Below are positions 33,737 to 43,437 of a DNA stretch of 64,000 bases, piece after piece. Position 1 is the first letter of the stretch, and every line of letters starts with the position of its first letter. The position numbers and the translations under genes were made by a program. Under the pieces are notes generated by a model that was given only the letters and a program-made list of their open reading frames with translations, was not told where the DNA came from and ran no database searches. This DNA comes from Robertmurraya korlensis (lineage in GTDB: Bacteria; Bacillota; Bacilli; Bacillales; Cytobacillaceae): contig NZ_JAMBNS010000013.1 in assembly GCF_023715225.1 (NCBI RefSeq), positions 1 through 64,000 of the forward strand. Direction: 5' to 3'.

Positions 33737-34324
33737 CTAATTATCTATTCTTCTGAAATACTCATATATTTTTTGGAGTTTTTCCTTTTGCTTCCCCTTT
33801 TGACTTTCCATATTGCCAAATTCAAAAAACTTCACTTTCTTCATACCTACATACTGAAAAAGTGCTTTTTTCATTAATATCTTATGTGAATTATTCAACC
33901 AGAATAACGGGTAGAGCGTAGGACCTTTCATGCTAGAAATACACACCACGCTCTTTCCTTTTAAAAGCCCCTCAGGTAAAAGACCACCGTTATCTTTATA
34001 GGCAAATCCAGAGGCAAACATTTGATCAATATATCCAAGCAGCATCGCCGGCGGTCGCCCCCACCAGATTGGATAGATATAAACAATTTTATCCGCCCAT
34101 AGAATTTGTTCTCTATATTTCTTTAATCTCTCATCACGATGCATATCTCTCCTACGCTTGGTCTCGTTAAAAATAAGAACAGGATCAAACTGTTCCTGAT
34201 ACAAATCCACTACTTGTATGTCCTTGATATGAGCATTCTCTTTAGTACCTCGCAATACCTCCTGTAAAAAGGCATAACTCAAACTCTCATGATTCGGATG
34301 TGTAAAAATCACCAGTACATTCAT
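33737..34324 (-). CDS. NAD(P)H:quinone oxidoreductase, flavodoxin-like
   Basis: Flavoprotein of 195 aa in the MdaB/KefF/YwrO family. MNVLVIFTHPNHES is the phosphate-binding loop, and IVYIYPIWWGRPPAMLLGYID is the flavin-contacting motif. Start set at ATG 34324; three in-frame ATGs are consecutive, so the exact choice is uncertain by two codons. Divergent from a MarR-family regulator across a repeat-rich operator region, so probably induced by electrophiles or quinones. Confidence 0.88.
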   Translation of the reverse strand: MNVLVIFTHPNHESLSYAFLQEVLRGTKENAHIKDIQVVDLYQEQFDPVLIFNETKRRRDMHRDERLKKYREQILWADKIVYIYPIWWGRPPAMLLGYIDQMFASGFAYKDNGGLLPEGLLKGKSVVCISSMKGPTLYPLFWLNNSHKILMKKALFQYVGMKKVKFFEFGNMESQKGKQKEKLQKIYEYFRRIDN

Positions 34325-34337
34325 CATCATCACCCAA

Positions 34338-34420
34338 TTAGTTGTATTTTGATAACTAAATACTAACAGCATCGTAGTTAGTTGTCAAATGATAATTGTT
34401 TTTTGATAATGTATTTGATA
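34338..34420. promoter_or_regulatory. Shared operator region of the quinone reductase and MarR genes
   Basis: An inverted repeat TTAGTT-N10-AACTAA at 34338-34359, with TTAGTTGTcaaa and TTTTGATAA repeated at 34345-34353 and 34402-34412. Such overlapping dyads between a MarR gene and a divergent target are the usual site of repression. Confidence 0.55.
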
Positions 34421-34445
34421 TCTTGTTGGTGAGGTGATTTATTGA

Positions 34446-34874
34446 ATGGACAGAAAGTTGTTGTTTAGAAACTTCGTGCACTTCATGGCAAATGTACATC
34501 AAATAACCAATGATATGACAAAAGATGCGAAAACGGAAGATATTACCCAAGTTCAATATAAAATTCTTGAATATATTACTGTAAGCCAATCTGTTACCAT
34601 TACCGAAATCAGCGATTGTCTGCATGTCTCTCTTCCGAACACAAGTCGCGAGCTGCGAAAATTAATTGAAAAGAATCTATGCAAAAAGGTTTCTGATGAA
34701 AGTGATCGTCGGAAATACTATATACAATTAACCGAAAAAGGAAATGCACTCATGGAAGAAGCTTTCCGAAAAATACAATTACAGTTTGATGAACGAATTA
34801 AACATCTTACAGATGAGGAGCTCCAGGAAATCAATAAGGCCGTTGAGGTGCTTCAACAGAAGATTTTTTCCTAA
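34446..34874 (+). CDS. MarR-family transcriptional regulator
   Basis: Winged-helix repressor of 142 aa. HTH at about residues 52-75 (ITEISDCLHVSLPNTSRELRKL) with wing SDESDRRKYYIQLTEKG. A gaggtgat site precedes ATG 34446. It likely represses its own gene and the divergent quinone reductase; the inducer is unknown. Confidence 0.9.
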   Translation: MDRKLLFRNFVHFMANVHQITNDMTKDAKTEDITQVQYKILEYITVSQSVTITEISDCLHVSLPNTSRELRKLIEKNLCKKVSDESDRRKYYIQLTEKGNALMEEAFRKIQLQFDERIKHLTDEELQEINKAVEVLQQKIFS

Positions 34875-34879
34875 ATAAA

Positions 34880-34910
34880 ACCCCTTCTATAAAATTAGAA
34901 AGGGGTCCTT
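34880..34910 (+). terminator. Terminator after the MarR gene
   Basis: ACCCCTTCTA / TAGAAAGGGGT stem. Its core CTTCTATAAAATTAGAA is almost identical to the treR terminator at 35318-35343. Confidence 0.75.
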
Positions 34911-34936
34911 AATCGAGGAACCAGCAAAAGTAAAAT

Positions 34937-35120
34937 AACCGGAGATTTTCCGGTTAAATGCAGAATGGAGCTCGTTTCGGGATAAATAAGGGGAGATTTT
35001 CCGCTTATGCAAGGGAAAATCTCCTATTTTCGGATTTTTTGAGCCAATAAGCGGAATCTTTCCGTCTATTTAAGCGTTTTTAATAATAATTACTAATTTA
35101 AGCGGAATTTCTCCGTCTAT
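34937..35120. repeat. Cluster of imperfect palindromic AAGCGGAnATTTTCCGCTT repeats
   Basis: Five related units in 184 bp: AACCGGAGATTTTCCGGTT (34937-34955), a similar unit at 34986-35008 (GGGGAGATTTTCCGC), an inverted core at 35013-35024 (GGGAAAATCTCC), and 35046-35070 and 35094-35120 (both AAGCGGAAT, three bases, TCCGTCTAT). Each is an imperfect dyad around GGA-N6-TCC. No gene lies in this 470-bp gap. It resembles the short dispersed palindromes of some Bacillus genomes. Confidence 0.65.
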
Positions 35121-35307
35121 CATCAGCACAGGTGCTTATCCTATCCCCAACCGTTAGTGCGGACTCTCTTGAACCTAGATGTGGGGATCAGCAGCCTTTT
35201 ATCAACAAGCTTATAAAAATCAGTAAAAGTTAATGACATTTCGTAGAAACGTTAAAAAACAAAGAAAAGACGTATGCTAATTCATACGTCCAGTCATTAG
35301 GAAACAC
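35121..35307. other. Gene-free remainder of the MarR-treR gap
   Basis: A long-range dyad TCCCCA (35153-) / TGGGGAT (35183-) is visible; an open frame at 35230-35448 on the minus strand overlaps the treR terminator and coding end and is not believed. Nothing else is recognised. Confidence 0.4.
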
Positions 35308-35343
35308 CCAAAAACGGAACCCTTCTATAAAACTAGAAGGGTT
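35308..35343 (-). terminator. Terminator of the trehalose operon
   Basis: AACCCTTCTA-taaaac-TAGAAGGGTT stem (35318-35343), followed on the minus strand by ccgttttt. Confidence 0.8.
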
Positions 35344-35347
35344 CATC

Positions 35348-36064
35348 TTATATATGATTTCTTCTCGCAAAGTCGACAAATCGAAATTTATCTGGTCTGT
35401 GTCTGGATTCCGTGTACTGAAACAAACTTGCGTCATCGAGATACACATAATTTTTGATAATAACTATATTGTGATGACCGTCTAAATCTAATAGCTTCCG
35501 GTCTTCCTCTGTCGGTTCTTCGACGATAATTTCTTTTTTTGCAAAACTGATACTTAGCTGCAGGTCATTTTCTAGATAATCATAAATCGAGTGCTCACAA
35601 ATTTCTCTTGTTAAAGCAGGAACAAATTTCTTATTCAAATAATCTTTATCCAGGATAACCTTTTCTCCACCCATTTCCCTCACACGAAACACTTGCCAGA
35701 CATGGTCCTTACTAGTCAAGTTTAACTGCTTCATGATGAATGGATCAGGTTTCATCAATGAGAGTTCATGAACGATGGTGACCGGTCTCTGACCCATTTT
35801 ATCAGCTAGTTCCTTGAAACTGACTAGTCCAGAGACAGGAAAATCTACTTTTGTACTTTTGATGACAATCGAGCCCTTTCCTCGCACCTTTTGTATATAC
35901 CCATTTTGTGACAGAAGGTTTAGTGCTTTTCGGATCGTTTCTCTCGATGTATTATAACGGTCCTTTAACTCATGCTCAGAGGGCAAAAGTGTATTAGGGG
36001 CAATTTGCCCTGCTTCTATTTGCTGTACAATATCGTTATGGATCGTTAAATACTTATTTGTCAT
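35348..36064 (-). CDS. treR: Trehalose operon repressor TreR (GntR family)
   Basis: Regulator of 238 aa. N-terminal GntR winged helix (residues 1-70; LLPSEHELKDRYNTSRETIRKAL) and C-terminal UTRA effector domain (about 90-230). Last gene of treP-treA-treR, 15 bp after treA. The expected effector is trehalose 6-phosphate, and the expected sites are the two TTGTATATACA motifs before treP. Confidence 0.93.
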   Translation of the reverse strand: MTNKYLTIHNDIVQQIEAGQIAPNTLLPSEHELKDRYNTSRETIRKALNLLSQNGYIQKVRGKGSIVIKSTKVDFPVSGLVSFKELADKMGQRPVTIVHELSLMKPDPFIMKQLNLTSKDHVWQVFRVREMGGEKVILDKDYLNKKFVPALTREICEHSIYDYLENDLQLSISFAKKEIIVEEPTEEDRKLLDLDGHHNIVIIKNYVYLDDASLFQYTESRHRPDKFRFVDFARRNHI

Positions 36065-36079
36065 GTTAAAAACTCCAGT

Positions 36080-37762
36080 TTACTTTTTTAAATAGTACAC
36101 AACAGACTCATACGGTCTTAGGTTCATTTGCTTTATATCTTCTGATGAGTCAGCATAGTTGGATAATAAAATCGTGCTCGTAGCACCTTCCGTATCCACT
36201 TGCTCAGGTAATTGAAACTCTACTTCTTTGGAATAAAAATTATTCACGACTAGTAATTTCTCATCACCATTATTTCGTATATAAGCAAAAATAGCATCAT
36301 GATCTGCTAAAAGCAACACATAATTTCCGTCTGTCACGATATCGTACTCTTTTCTTAACTGGATAAGCTTTTGATAATGATAAAACACCGAATCTTCGTC
36401 ATTCATTGCTGTTTCAGCATTAATTTTTTTATAATTTGCTGCTGGTTGAATCCACGGTGTTCCCGTTGTAAAACCTGCATTTTCTGAAGCATCCCATTGA
36501 ACAGGTGTACGAGAATTATCACGGGACTTTTGTTTTAATATTTCTAGAACTTGATGTTTGGATAATCCTTTGTCTAACAAGATCTTGTACATATTTAATG
36601 ATTCTACGTCACGATAGTCGTCAATGCTTTCGAAATTAGGGTTTGTCATTCCGAATTCTTCACCTTGATAGATATAAGGAGTCCCTTGCATCATATGAAT
36701 AGTGGTGGCGAGCATTTTGGCCGATTCTTTATGGTATTCCTTATCGTTTCCAAAGCGCGAAACCGCTCTAGGCTGGTCATGATTGCACAAGAATAACGCA
36801 TTCCAACCTCCACCCTGATTCATCTCGACTTGCCAATCCGATAAAATTTTCTTTAGCTTGTAAAAATCAAATTCTGCCTTTGTCCACTTCTCACCATTCG
36901 GATAATCTACTTTTAAATGATGGAAGCTAAAGGTCATATCCAGCTCTTTTCGCTCTGGATTTGTATATTTAACACAATTATCAATTGAAGTAGAAGACAT
37001 TTCCCCAGCTGTCATGATGTCATAATGAGAAAATACCTCTTGGTTCATCTCACGAAGATACTCATGTATTTTCGGACCGTCAGTGTAAAATTTTCGTCCA
37101 TCACCAAGTCCTTCTGATCCATCATCATTCAAGAATCGTTGATCCTTTGATAGTAAGTTCACGACGTCCAATCGGAATCCATCTACCCCTTTATCTAGCC
37201 AAAACTTCATCATTTCGTAAACCTCTCGACGAACAGGTTCATGCTCCCAATTCAGATCTGCTTGAGTGACGTCAAATAAATGCAAATAATACTGGTCTGT
37301 CTTTTCATCATACTGCCAAGCATTGCCACCAAATTTTGATTCCCAATTGGTCGGAGCACCACCATTTTTTGCATCTTTCCAAATATAAAAATCCCTATAA
37401 GGATTGTCTTTTGAGGATCTTGATTCAACAAACCATTGATGTTCCGTTGATGTATGATTTACAACAATATCCATAATAATTTTAATTTCACGCTTATGCG
37501 CTTCTTTTAACAAACGATCGAAGTCTTCCATTGTGCCATAAGGTTCATGAAGAGAATAGTAATCACTAATATCGTACCCATTATCACGTTGAGGTGATTC
37601 GTAAATAGGTGTTAACCATACGACATCCACACCTAGAGTTGATAAATAATCTAATTTTTCTATTACTCCGTTAAGATCTCCTACGCCATTTCCCGTCGTA
37701 TCATTAAAGCTTTTTGGATAAATTTGATATACAACTGCTTTTTTCCACCAAGGTTGAGTCAT
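36080..37762 (-). CDS. treA: Phospho-alpha-(1,1)-glucosidase (trehalose-6-phosphate hydrolase)
   Basis: GH13 enzyme of 560 aa that splits trehalose 6-phosphate into glucose and glucose 6-phosphate. Conserved GH13 regions: MDIVVNHTS, the nucleophile region GFRLDVVNLL, the acid/base Glu in MTAGEMSS, and LCNHDQPRAVSRFG. The start MTQPWWKKAVVYQIYPKSF is typical of TreA/TreC. Length matches B. subtilis TreA (561 aa). Confidence 0.95.
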   Translation of the reverse strand: MTQPWWKKAVVYQIYPKSFNDTTGNGVGDLNGVIEKLDYLSTLGVDVVWLTPIYESPQRDNGYDISDYYSLHEPYGTMEDFDRLLKEAHKREIKIIMDIVVNHTSTEHQWFVESRSSKDNPYRDFYIWKDAKNGGAPTNWESKFGGNAWQYDEKTDQYYLHLFDVTQADLNWEHEPVRREVYEMMKFWLDKGVDGFRLDVVNLLSKDQRFLNDDGSEGLGDGRKFYTDGPKIHEYLREMNQEVFSHYDIMTAGEMSSTSIDNCVKYTNPERKELDMTFSFHHLKVDYPNGEKWTKAEFDFYKLKKILSDWQVEMNQGGGWNALFLCNHDQPRAVSRFGNDKEYHKESAKMLATTIHMMQGTPYIYQGEEFGMTNPNFESIDDYRDVESLNMYKILLDKGLSKHQVLEILKQKSRDNSRTPVQWDASENAGFTTGTPWIQPAANYKKINAETAMNDEDSVFYHYQKLIQLRKEYDIVTDGNYVLLLADHDAIFAYIRNNGDEKLLVVNNFYSKEVEFQLPEQVDTEGATSTILLSNYADSSEDIKQMNLRPYESVVYYLKK

Positions 37763-37823
37763 CTTTGTAGCACCAGCCCTTATTTAATAGTAAAAGAGGA
37801 ACAAGTAATTGTTCCTCTCGACA

Positions 37824-39251
37824 TTATTTTCTTTTAAAAGATACTTTTCCGATATTCATCTTGGCAAATACAACCGTTAAGATGAACGGTACAACGATCG
37901 CAACAACCATGGCAATTGCGAATGTTAGCATATGTTGTGGCTGGATCGAAAGAATTCCAGGAAGACCACCAACACCAATAGAGTTCGCCATTACATTGCT
38001 TCCTACTGAGATAACTGCCGCAACCATAGAACCAATCATGGCAGCTAGGAATGGGAAACCGTATTTCAGGTTAATACCAAACATGGCTGGCTCTGTTACA
38101 CCCAGATAACAAGAAATCGCTGCAGGTATAGATACTTGCTTTTCTTCTTCGTTCTTTCTGTTAATATAAATCATCGCTAAAACAGCAGAACCTTGAGCAA
38201 TATTTGATAAAGCGATCATTGGCCAAAGGTTTGTTCCACCAAGCTCACTCATTAACTGTAAATCAATAGCATTCGTCATATGGTGTAAACCTGTAATAAC
38301 AAGTGGTGCATAAGCAAATCCAAATACAGCTGCAAATAACCAGCCCACTGCAGAAGTTAAGCCAGAGTATACAACGTCAGAGATGAAAGATCCAATTGCC
38401 CAACCTAATGGTCCAAGTACGGTATGTGCAATTAATACCGTTGGTACAAGGGCAAAGAATGGAACAACAATCATGGAAATTGCATTCGGAACGACCTTAC
38501 GTAGTTTTAGTTCAAGGAATGAAAGAACTAAACCTGCTAAAATCGCTGGTATTACCTGTGCTTGGTAACCAATCATATCTATTTTTGCAAAACCAAAATC
38601 CCAGAATGGTACTTCAGTTGCATTAGCTACACCATAAGCATTCAATAGCTGTGGTGATACAAGTGTAATCCCTAATACAATCCCTAAAATTGGAGTTGCT
38701 CCCATCTTTCTAGCAACGGCCCATGTAATCCCTACCGGTAAGAAGTGGAATATTGCTTCCCCAATTAACCATAGAAACGCATGAGTTCCTGCCCAAAATT
38801 GAGAAATTTCAATCAATGACTTCGTTCCATCCTCGAACATTTTAATGTCACCGATTACATTTCGGAAACCAAGAATAAGACCCCCAACAACGATTGCTGG
38901 AATTAATGGAGTAAAGATATCTGCAAGGTGAGCAATCATACGTTGAAGCCAGTTCATATTCTGCTTCGCTGCTTGTTTGGCGTCTTCCTTAGAGGTATCA
39001 CTTACACCTGCTATTTTAATAAATTCATTATAAAAGGACGATACTTCATTCCCAATAATAACTTGGAATTGTCCTGCTTGAGTAAAGGTTCCTTTTACAA
39101 GCTTAATGGACTCAATCTTATCTATATCTGCCTTTTTTGGATCTTTTAATACAAAGCGCATTCTTGTCACACAGTGGGTAACAACGGAAATATTTTCGCT
39201 ACCACCGATATGTTCAAGCAAGTCTTTTGCCGGTTGAGTATAATTACTCAT
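37824..39251 (-). CDS. treP: PTS trehalose-specific EIIBC
   Basis: Permease of 475 aa from ATG 39251 (ggagggaatacg upstream). EIIB domain at residues 1-85 with phospho-Cys in VTHCVTRMRFVL; EIIC from about 110 with some ten helices and the TEPAMFGINLKYGFPF motif. No EIIA is fused, so it borrows the glucose-type EIIA as in B. subtilis. First gene of the operon. Confidence 0.95.
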   Translation of the reverse strand: MSNYTQPAKDLLEHIGGSENISVVTHCVTRMRFVLKDPKKADIDKIESIKLVKGTFTQAGQFQVIIGNEVSSFYNEFIKIAGVSDTSKEDAKQAAKQNMNWLQRMIAHLADIFTPLIPAIVVGGLILGFRNVIGDIKMFEDGTKSLIEISQFWAGTHAFLWLIGEAIFHFLPVGITWAVARKMGATPILGIVLGITLVSPQLLNAYGVANATEVPFWDFGFAKIDMIGYQAQVIPAILAGLVLSFLELKLRKVVPNAISMIVVPFFALVPTVLIAHTVLGPLGWAIGSFISDVVYSGLTSAVGWLFAAVFGFAYAPLVITGLHHMTNAIDLQLMSELGGTNLWPMIALSNIAQGSAVLAMIYINRKNEEEKQVSIPAAISCYLGVTEPAMFGINLKYGFPFLAAMIGSMVAAVISVGSNVMANSIGVGGLPGILSIQPQHMLTFAIAMVVAIVVPFILTVVFAKMNIGKVSFKRK

Positions 39252-39336
39252 TCGTATTCCTCCCTGGTAAAAAGTTACCAAATAATTTTATTATGAAACA
39301 AATAAGAAAAATAAATTCGCTTACATTTTGAACAAC

Positions 39337-39385
39337 TTGTATATACATGTTTTGTTTACGTTTTCAATTCTAACTTGTATATACA
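39337..39385 (-). promoter_or_regulatory. treP control region: two TreR operators flanking a cre site
   Basis: TTGTATATACA occurs at 39337-39347 and 39375-39385, exactly 38 bp apart, each within the longer identical AACTTGTATATACAT. TGTTTACGTTTTCA between them (39353-39366) matches the cre consensus with one mismatch. Two operators in phase suggest TreR looping or cooperative binding, with CcpA in between. Confidence 0.82.
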
Positions 39386-39421
39386 TATCTGTCAATCTAC
39401 TTTTTTAAAAAACTTCGCAAA

Positions 39422-39448
39422 TAAAAAAACGCCCGTATTCGGACGTTT
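39422..39448 (-). terminator. Terminator of the KinB-like kinase gene
   Basis: AAACG-CCG-tatt-CGG-CGTTT stem, then TTTTTTTAT on the minus strand. It overlaps the stop codon. Confidence 0.8.
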
Positions 39449-40658
39449 ATAGGAGGGAAGGAAAACGGATGGTAACTGTGGTTCCTTCTCCTTTTACACT
39501 TTTAAAGCTAATTTTTCCTTTGTAATTCTCTGCAATATTAAAACAAATCATCATTCCAAGTCCGGTCCCTTTACTTTTTAAAGAATAAAATGGAGTTCCC
39601 AGAGACTCAATTTCCTTTTCTGTCATTCCTTGGCCATAATCAATCACGTTAATTTCAATCATATCCTTCATTTTTGAAGCAGTCACTATGACTGAATCTC
39701 CAATATGTGATGCTTCGATTGCATTTTTAATGATATTAATGAATAACTGTTTCATTTCAATTGTATTAGCAGCCACATAGGAGTCTTCTACAATTTGTAA
39801 CTCGATTTGATTATCGTGTAATAACCCGTAGGAATGGAGCAAATCAGTTACACTTTGAAGAACCTGTCTTATATTTACCGGTTCTAACTCCTTTTCCTTC
39901 GTTGGCTTTGCAATCGATAAAAATTGCGAAATGACCAGTTCCGCTGTATTCAGCTCATCTACCATTAAATGAAAATGCTTTTTCAATTCCGTATCAACCT
40001 CATTGGATTGCTCGTAAAACTGTAAAAATCCTTTAACAACTGTCAAAGGATTTCTGATTTCATGAGCAACTGCAGCTGCAAGTTGTCCAGTCGTCTTCAA
40101 ACGCTCTGCCTGTTTTATTTGTTGAAAATATAGTTGTTGTTTCTTTAACCGACCATAGGATATATAAAAAATAAAATAAATGATGGCTTGACTACCAAAG
40201 AAATTGATGATATTTCCGACCAGATCCTCCTGGATATAAGAATAATGGATCCCTTGATCAACAAGTATGATATATACAAACGTCATTAAGATAGCAAAAC
40301 TATTAAGTGCGAGTGAAAAGTAAAAGAGTTTTGGATCAAAAAATAAGATAGATATAGCTGGTATAAAGCATAAAAAGATAAAGTTGGACCATGTATCAGG
40401 GTATATAAAGAATAGCGAGTAAAAATACATAAATGATGTAATCATGATGAGCAATCGAAAATAACGAGATGTATATCTCGGGTACACTAATAAACAAATT
40501 GCAAAAAACACCAGGAATAACGCATGGAGAGAAAAAGTTACTCCATTCTGATGATAATGTGGATTGTCGACTAACAAACCCATTAACATAATGGTAATAA
40601 CTGCAGTTATTGTAATATAATATATTTTCTTATTCATTTCCGTATAGTATTCCTTCAT
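39447..40658 (-). CDS. Membrane sensor histidine kinase, KinB-like
   Basis: Kinase of 403 aa. Six membrane helices in residues 10-175, then HisKA with VAHEIRNPLTVVKGFLQF and HATPase with IIKNAIEAS, DYGQGM and KGTGLGMMICFNIA. The six-helix sensor without a large external domain plus this HisKA subtype resembles B. subtilis KinB and its relatives that feed the sporulation phosphorelay. No response regulator is adjacent, fitting a phosphorelay orphan kinase; the target is inferred. Confidence 0.82.
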   Translation of the reverse strand: MKEYYTEMNKKIYYITITAVITIMLMGLLVDNPHYHQNGVTFSLHALFLVFFAICLLVYPRYTSRYFRLLIMITSFMYFYSLFFIYPDTWSNFIFLCFIPAISILFFDPKLFYFSLALNSFAILMTFVYIILVDQGIHYSYIQEDLVGNIINFFGSQAIIYFIFYISYGRLKKQQLYFQQIKQAERLKTTGQLAAAVAHEIRNPLTVVKGFLQFYEQSNEVDTELKKHFHLMVDELNTAELVISQFLSIAKPTKEKELEPVNIRQVLQSVTDLLHSYGLLHDNQIELQIVEDSYVAANTIEMKQLFINIIKNAIEASHIGDSVIVTASKMKDMIEINVIDYGQGMTEKEIESLGTPFYSLKSKGTGLGMMICFNIAENYKGKISFKSVKGEGTTVTIRFPSLL

Positions 40659-40752
40659 ACTTACTCCTCTTAAGTCAGGATTGTATTTCGGTTAAAACAC
40701 TCTTCCTATATACTACCATAATTACCCTTTTGTTTTGATGAAAATTTTAATC

Positions 40753-40793
40753 AAAAAAAGAGTAGCCGAGATTCTGGCTACTCTTTTTTTAAC
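40753..40793 (-). terminator. Terminator after proA
   Basis: AAAAAGAGTAGCC-gagattct-GGCTACTCTTTTT, with runs on both sides. Confidence 0.88.
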
Positions 40794-40797
40794 GTCC

Positions 40798-42045
40798 TTA
40801 TTCTCTTATTTGTCCCGTTCCACGAACAATGTACTTGGTAGAAGTAAGAGCTGGTAAGCCCATTGGACCTCGAGCATGAAGCTTTTGCGTACTAATCCCT
40901 ATCTCTGCTCCAAATCCAAATTCAAAGCCGTCGGTAAATCTTGTAGAAGCATTGTGATAGAGGGCTGCTGCATCTACTCTATTAAAGAATGCCTCTACAC
41001 TCTCAGCAGATTCTGAAATAATCGCTTCTGAATGCTTTGATCCATAGCTAGCAATATGACTGATTGCTTCATCAACATGAGAAACCACACGCAGGGCTAC
41101 TGTTAGGTTTAAGAATTCTGTTTCCCAATCTTCCTCACTAGCAGGAAGTAAATCTTTATCGATTTTTCTTGCCTTTTCATCTGCTCGTATTTCTACCTTT
41201 TTCTCTTGTAACGCTTTAATTAAATCCTCTAAATGCTGATCTGCCCATTTTTGATGAACAAGGATCGTTTCTGCCGAATTACACACAGATGGACGCTGAG
41301 TTTTCGCATTAACGGCAATATCAATGGCCATTTTATGATTAGCACTTTCATCAATATAAATATGGCAATTTCCCACCCCTGTTTCAAGAACAGGAACGGA
41401 AGCATTATTTACAACAGATTGAATAAGGTTTGCTCCTCCTCTAGGGATAAGTACATCTAGGTACTCTGTTAACTTAAACATTTGTGAGGCCGTTTCCCTA
41501 CTTGTATCTTCGAGTAACTGAACCGCTTGCCCTGGACACTCGCTTTTTTCAAGTGCACGGTGAATAACTGCCACAATCGCTTTATTTGAATGAATCGCAG
41601 ATGAACTTCCACGTAACAACACCGCATTACCTGTTTTTAGGCAAAGACTTGCTGCATCTACCGTCACATTTGGTCTTGCTTCATAGATCATTCCGACTAC
41701 TCCAAGAGGAACTCGGACTTTCTCAATATGAAGTCCATTCGGGCGATCCCACCCCTCCAAAATCTCCCCAACAGGATCGGGTAAGGTAGCTACTTGTCTG
41801 ACTCCTTCTGCCATGTCTTGAATACGTTCTTCTGTTAATTTTAGACGATCAAGGAGATTATCCTCCATCCCAATTTGCCTTCCAGCCTCAATATCCTTCT
41901 TATTCTCTTGTAAAATAAAAGGGATGTCCTCTAATAATTGATTAGCTATAAGAAGCAATGCATCGTTTTTCTGCTTGGTGGTACAAAGAGCTAAGCTAGT
42001 TGCTAGAGTACTTGCGAGACGTGCCTTTTCTAATAATTCTGTCAT
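40798..42045 (-). CDS. proA: Gamma-glutamyl phosphate reductase
   Basis: Second step of proline synthesis, 415 aa, full length. ALDH-superfamily fold with catalytic Cys in [13 protein letters not shown] and the [18 protein letters not shown] segment. Start overlaps the proB stop by 4 bp, so the two are translationally coupled. Part of a T-box controlled operon. Confidence 0.96.
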   Translation of the reverse strand: MTELLEKARLASTLATSLALCTTKQKNDALLLIANQLLEDIPFILQENKKDIEAGRQIGMEDNLLDRLKLTEERIQDMAEGVRQVATLPDPVGEILEGWDRPNGLHIEKVRVPLGVVGMIYEARPNVTVDAASLCLKTGNAVLLRGSSSAIHSNKAIVAVIHRALEKSECPGQAVQLLEDTSRETASQMFKLTEYLDVLIPRGGANLIQSVVNNASVPVLETGVGNCHIYIDESANHKMAIDIAVNAKTQRPSVCNSAETILVHQKWADQHLEDLIKALQEKKVEIRADEKARKIDKDLLPASEEDWETEFLNLTVALRVVSHVDEAISHIASYGSKHSEAIISESAESVEAFFNRVDAAALYHNASTRFTDGFEFGFGAEIGISTQKLHARGPMGLPALTSTKYIVRGTGQIRE

Positions 42046-43166
42046 CTTTGTTTCCTCTCCTTTGTAAAAGTAACCCAGTTATCTCTATGAATGACTTCAA
42101 TTCGATTATGCATATTTACTATATTGGCTTCTTTGCTTGAAAGTCCTTTAATTTTGGATAGCTCTTCAACTGTATAATTGATTTGCCCTTTGCCAATTAA
42201 CTCTCCTTTTTCATTCCATACCTCTACCACTTCACCACGTGTAAAGGAACCCTCAACATGTTTTACCCCTGCTGGCAACAGGCTTTTACCTTGATGAATG
42301 ACGGCATGCTCTGCCCCCGAATCAATATCAATTCGTCCAGCAATATGTGAATGAATCCCTATCCACTGTTTTTTACTTTTTAAAGACGCCCCAAGGTTAT
42401 AGCCAATATAGGTGCCATCACCCTTACCAGTAACAATATCTAATAGCTTATCCGTTCCTTCTCCCTTGCCGATAAACACCTTCACACCGACAGACAATGC
42501 CGTTTTTGCTGCCTCAAGTTTCGAACGCATCCCACCAGTACCGACCTTTGAACCAGAGCCTCCCGCTACCTCTAACACATCCTCTGTTACCTCAGGGAGG
42601 AAATTATACTTTTTAGCATTTGGGTCCTTGCGTGGATTTCCATCATATAAACCATTAATATCTGTAAGAATTATGAGCGTATCAGCATGAATGAACCCAC
42701 TAACCAAAGCAGAAAGCATATCATTATCTCCAAATGTTAGTTCATCTACCGCAACCGAATCATTTTCATTAATAATTGGTATGACCCCACGTTTCAAAAG
42801 CTCGGATAATGTGGAATAGGCATTATTGTATTGTTCTTGTTGGGAAAAATCATTTCTTGTTAGAAGAAGCTGTGCTGACACGATTCCTTCTTTTTGAAAC
42901 TCTTCAAAATAGCTTTGCATGAGTAATCCCTGACCCACAGCGGCAGCTGCTTGCTTACCAGCAATGGTCACAGGTCTTGTCTGATAACCTAAAACCGAAA
43001 ACCCTGCAGCTACTGCTCCTGAAGAAATAAGAATCACTTCGTTTCCTTCCTTCTTCAGCTTAGAAAGTGCAGCCACATGCTCTGCAATCTTATTCTTTGA
43101 TAGTCCACCTTGCGAATTCGTTAACGAACTACTCCCAATTTTTACAACAATGCGCTGTTTGGCCAC
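42042..43166 (-). CDS. proB: Glutamate 5-kinase with PUA domain
   Basis: First and feedback-controlled step of proline synthesis, 374 aa. Amino-acid kinase domain ([51 protein letters not shown]) at residues 1-255, and a PUA domain at about 275-360. A proline T-box leader precedes it. Confidence 0.96.
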   Translation of the reverse strand: MAKQRIVVKIGSSSLTNSQGGLSKNKIAEHVAALSKLKKEGNEVILISSGAVAAGFSVLGYQTRPVTIAGKQAAAAVGQGLLMQSYFEEFQKEGIVSAQLLLTRNDFSQQEQYNNAYSTLSELLKRGVIPIINENDSVAVDELTFGDNDMLSALVSGFIHADTLIILTDINGLYDGNPRKDPNAKKYNFLPEVTEDVLEVAGGSGSKVGTGGMRSKLEAAKTALSVGVKVFIGKGEGTDKLLDIVTGKGDGTYIGYNLGASLKSKKQWIGIHSHIAGRIDIDSGAEHAVIHQGKSLLPAGVKHVEGSFTRGEVVEVWNEKGELIGKGQINYTVEELSKIKGLSSKEANIVNMHNRIEVIHRDNWVTFTKERKQR

Positions 43167-43203
43167 TTCTATCCCTCATTCTTTTAATTTCTCCGTCTAA
43201 ATA

Positions 43204-43437
43204 AAAAAACTCCTCCATCCTTAAAAGGACGGAAGAGTTTATCCGCGGTACCACCTTTTTAGCAGCCCTAAATGGGTTGCCTCTCAAAACCCCGTAACGA
43301 GGGGAAACGGTTAGTTTTTGCTAACTGCTCAAGGACAGGTTCTATCTGCCAGCGGTGGCAGGGACTCTCAGCCTAGGCCCCCACTCTCTTTACACATGTA
43401 CAAGATATACTAATTCCTCTCATCGCTTCTTCGTTCA
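43204..43437 (-). promoter_or_regulatory. T-box leader (proline) of proBA
   Basis: On the minus strand: a long stem I region, T-box sequence GGUGGUACCGCGG (43243-43255 on the plus strand as its complement), then a terminator hairpin AAACUC...GAGUUU with U-run (43208-43240). In the distal part of stem I, AGAACCUGUC offers CCU (43337-43339) as the specifier, a proline codon. Uncharged tRNA-Pro should prevent termination and turn on proBA. Confidence 0.92.

Noticed and set aside
35147-35190. Possible small RNA with CCCCA/TGGGG closing stem
   Set aside because: Only five pairs over a long loop and no terminator or promoter; too weak to call.
35230-35448. Minus-strand frame of 72 codons
   Set aside because: Overlaps the treR terminator and the 3' end of treR in another frame; no start signal.
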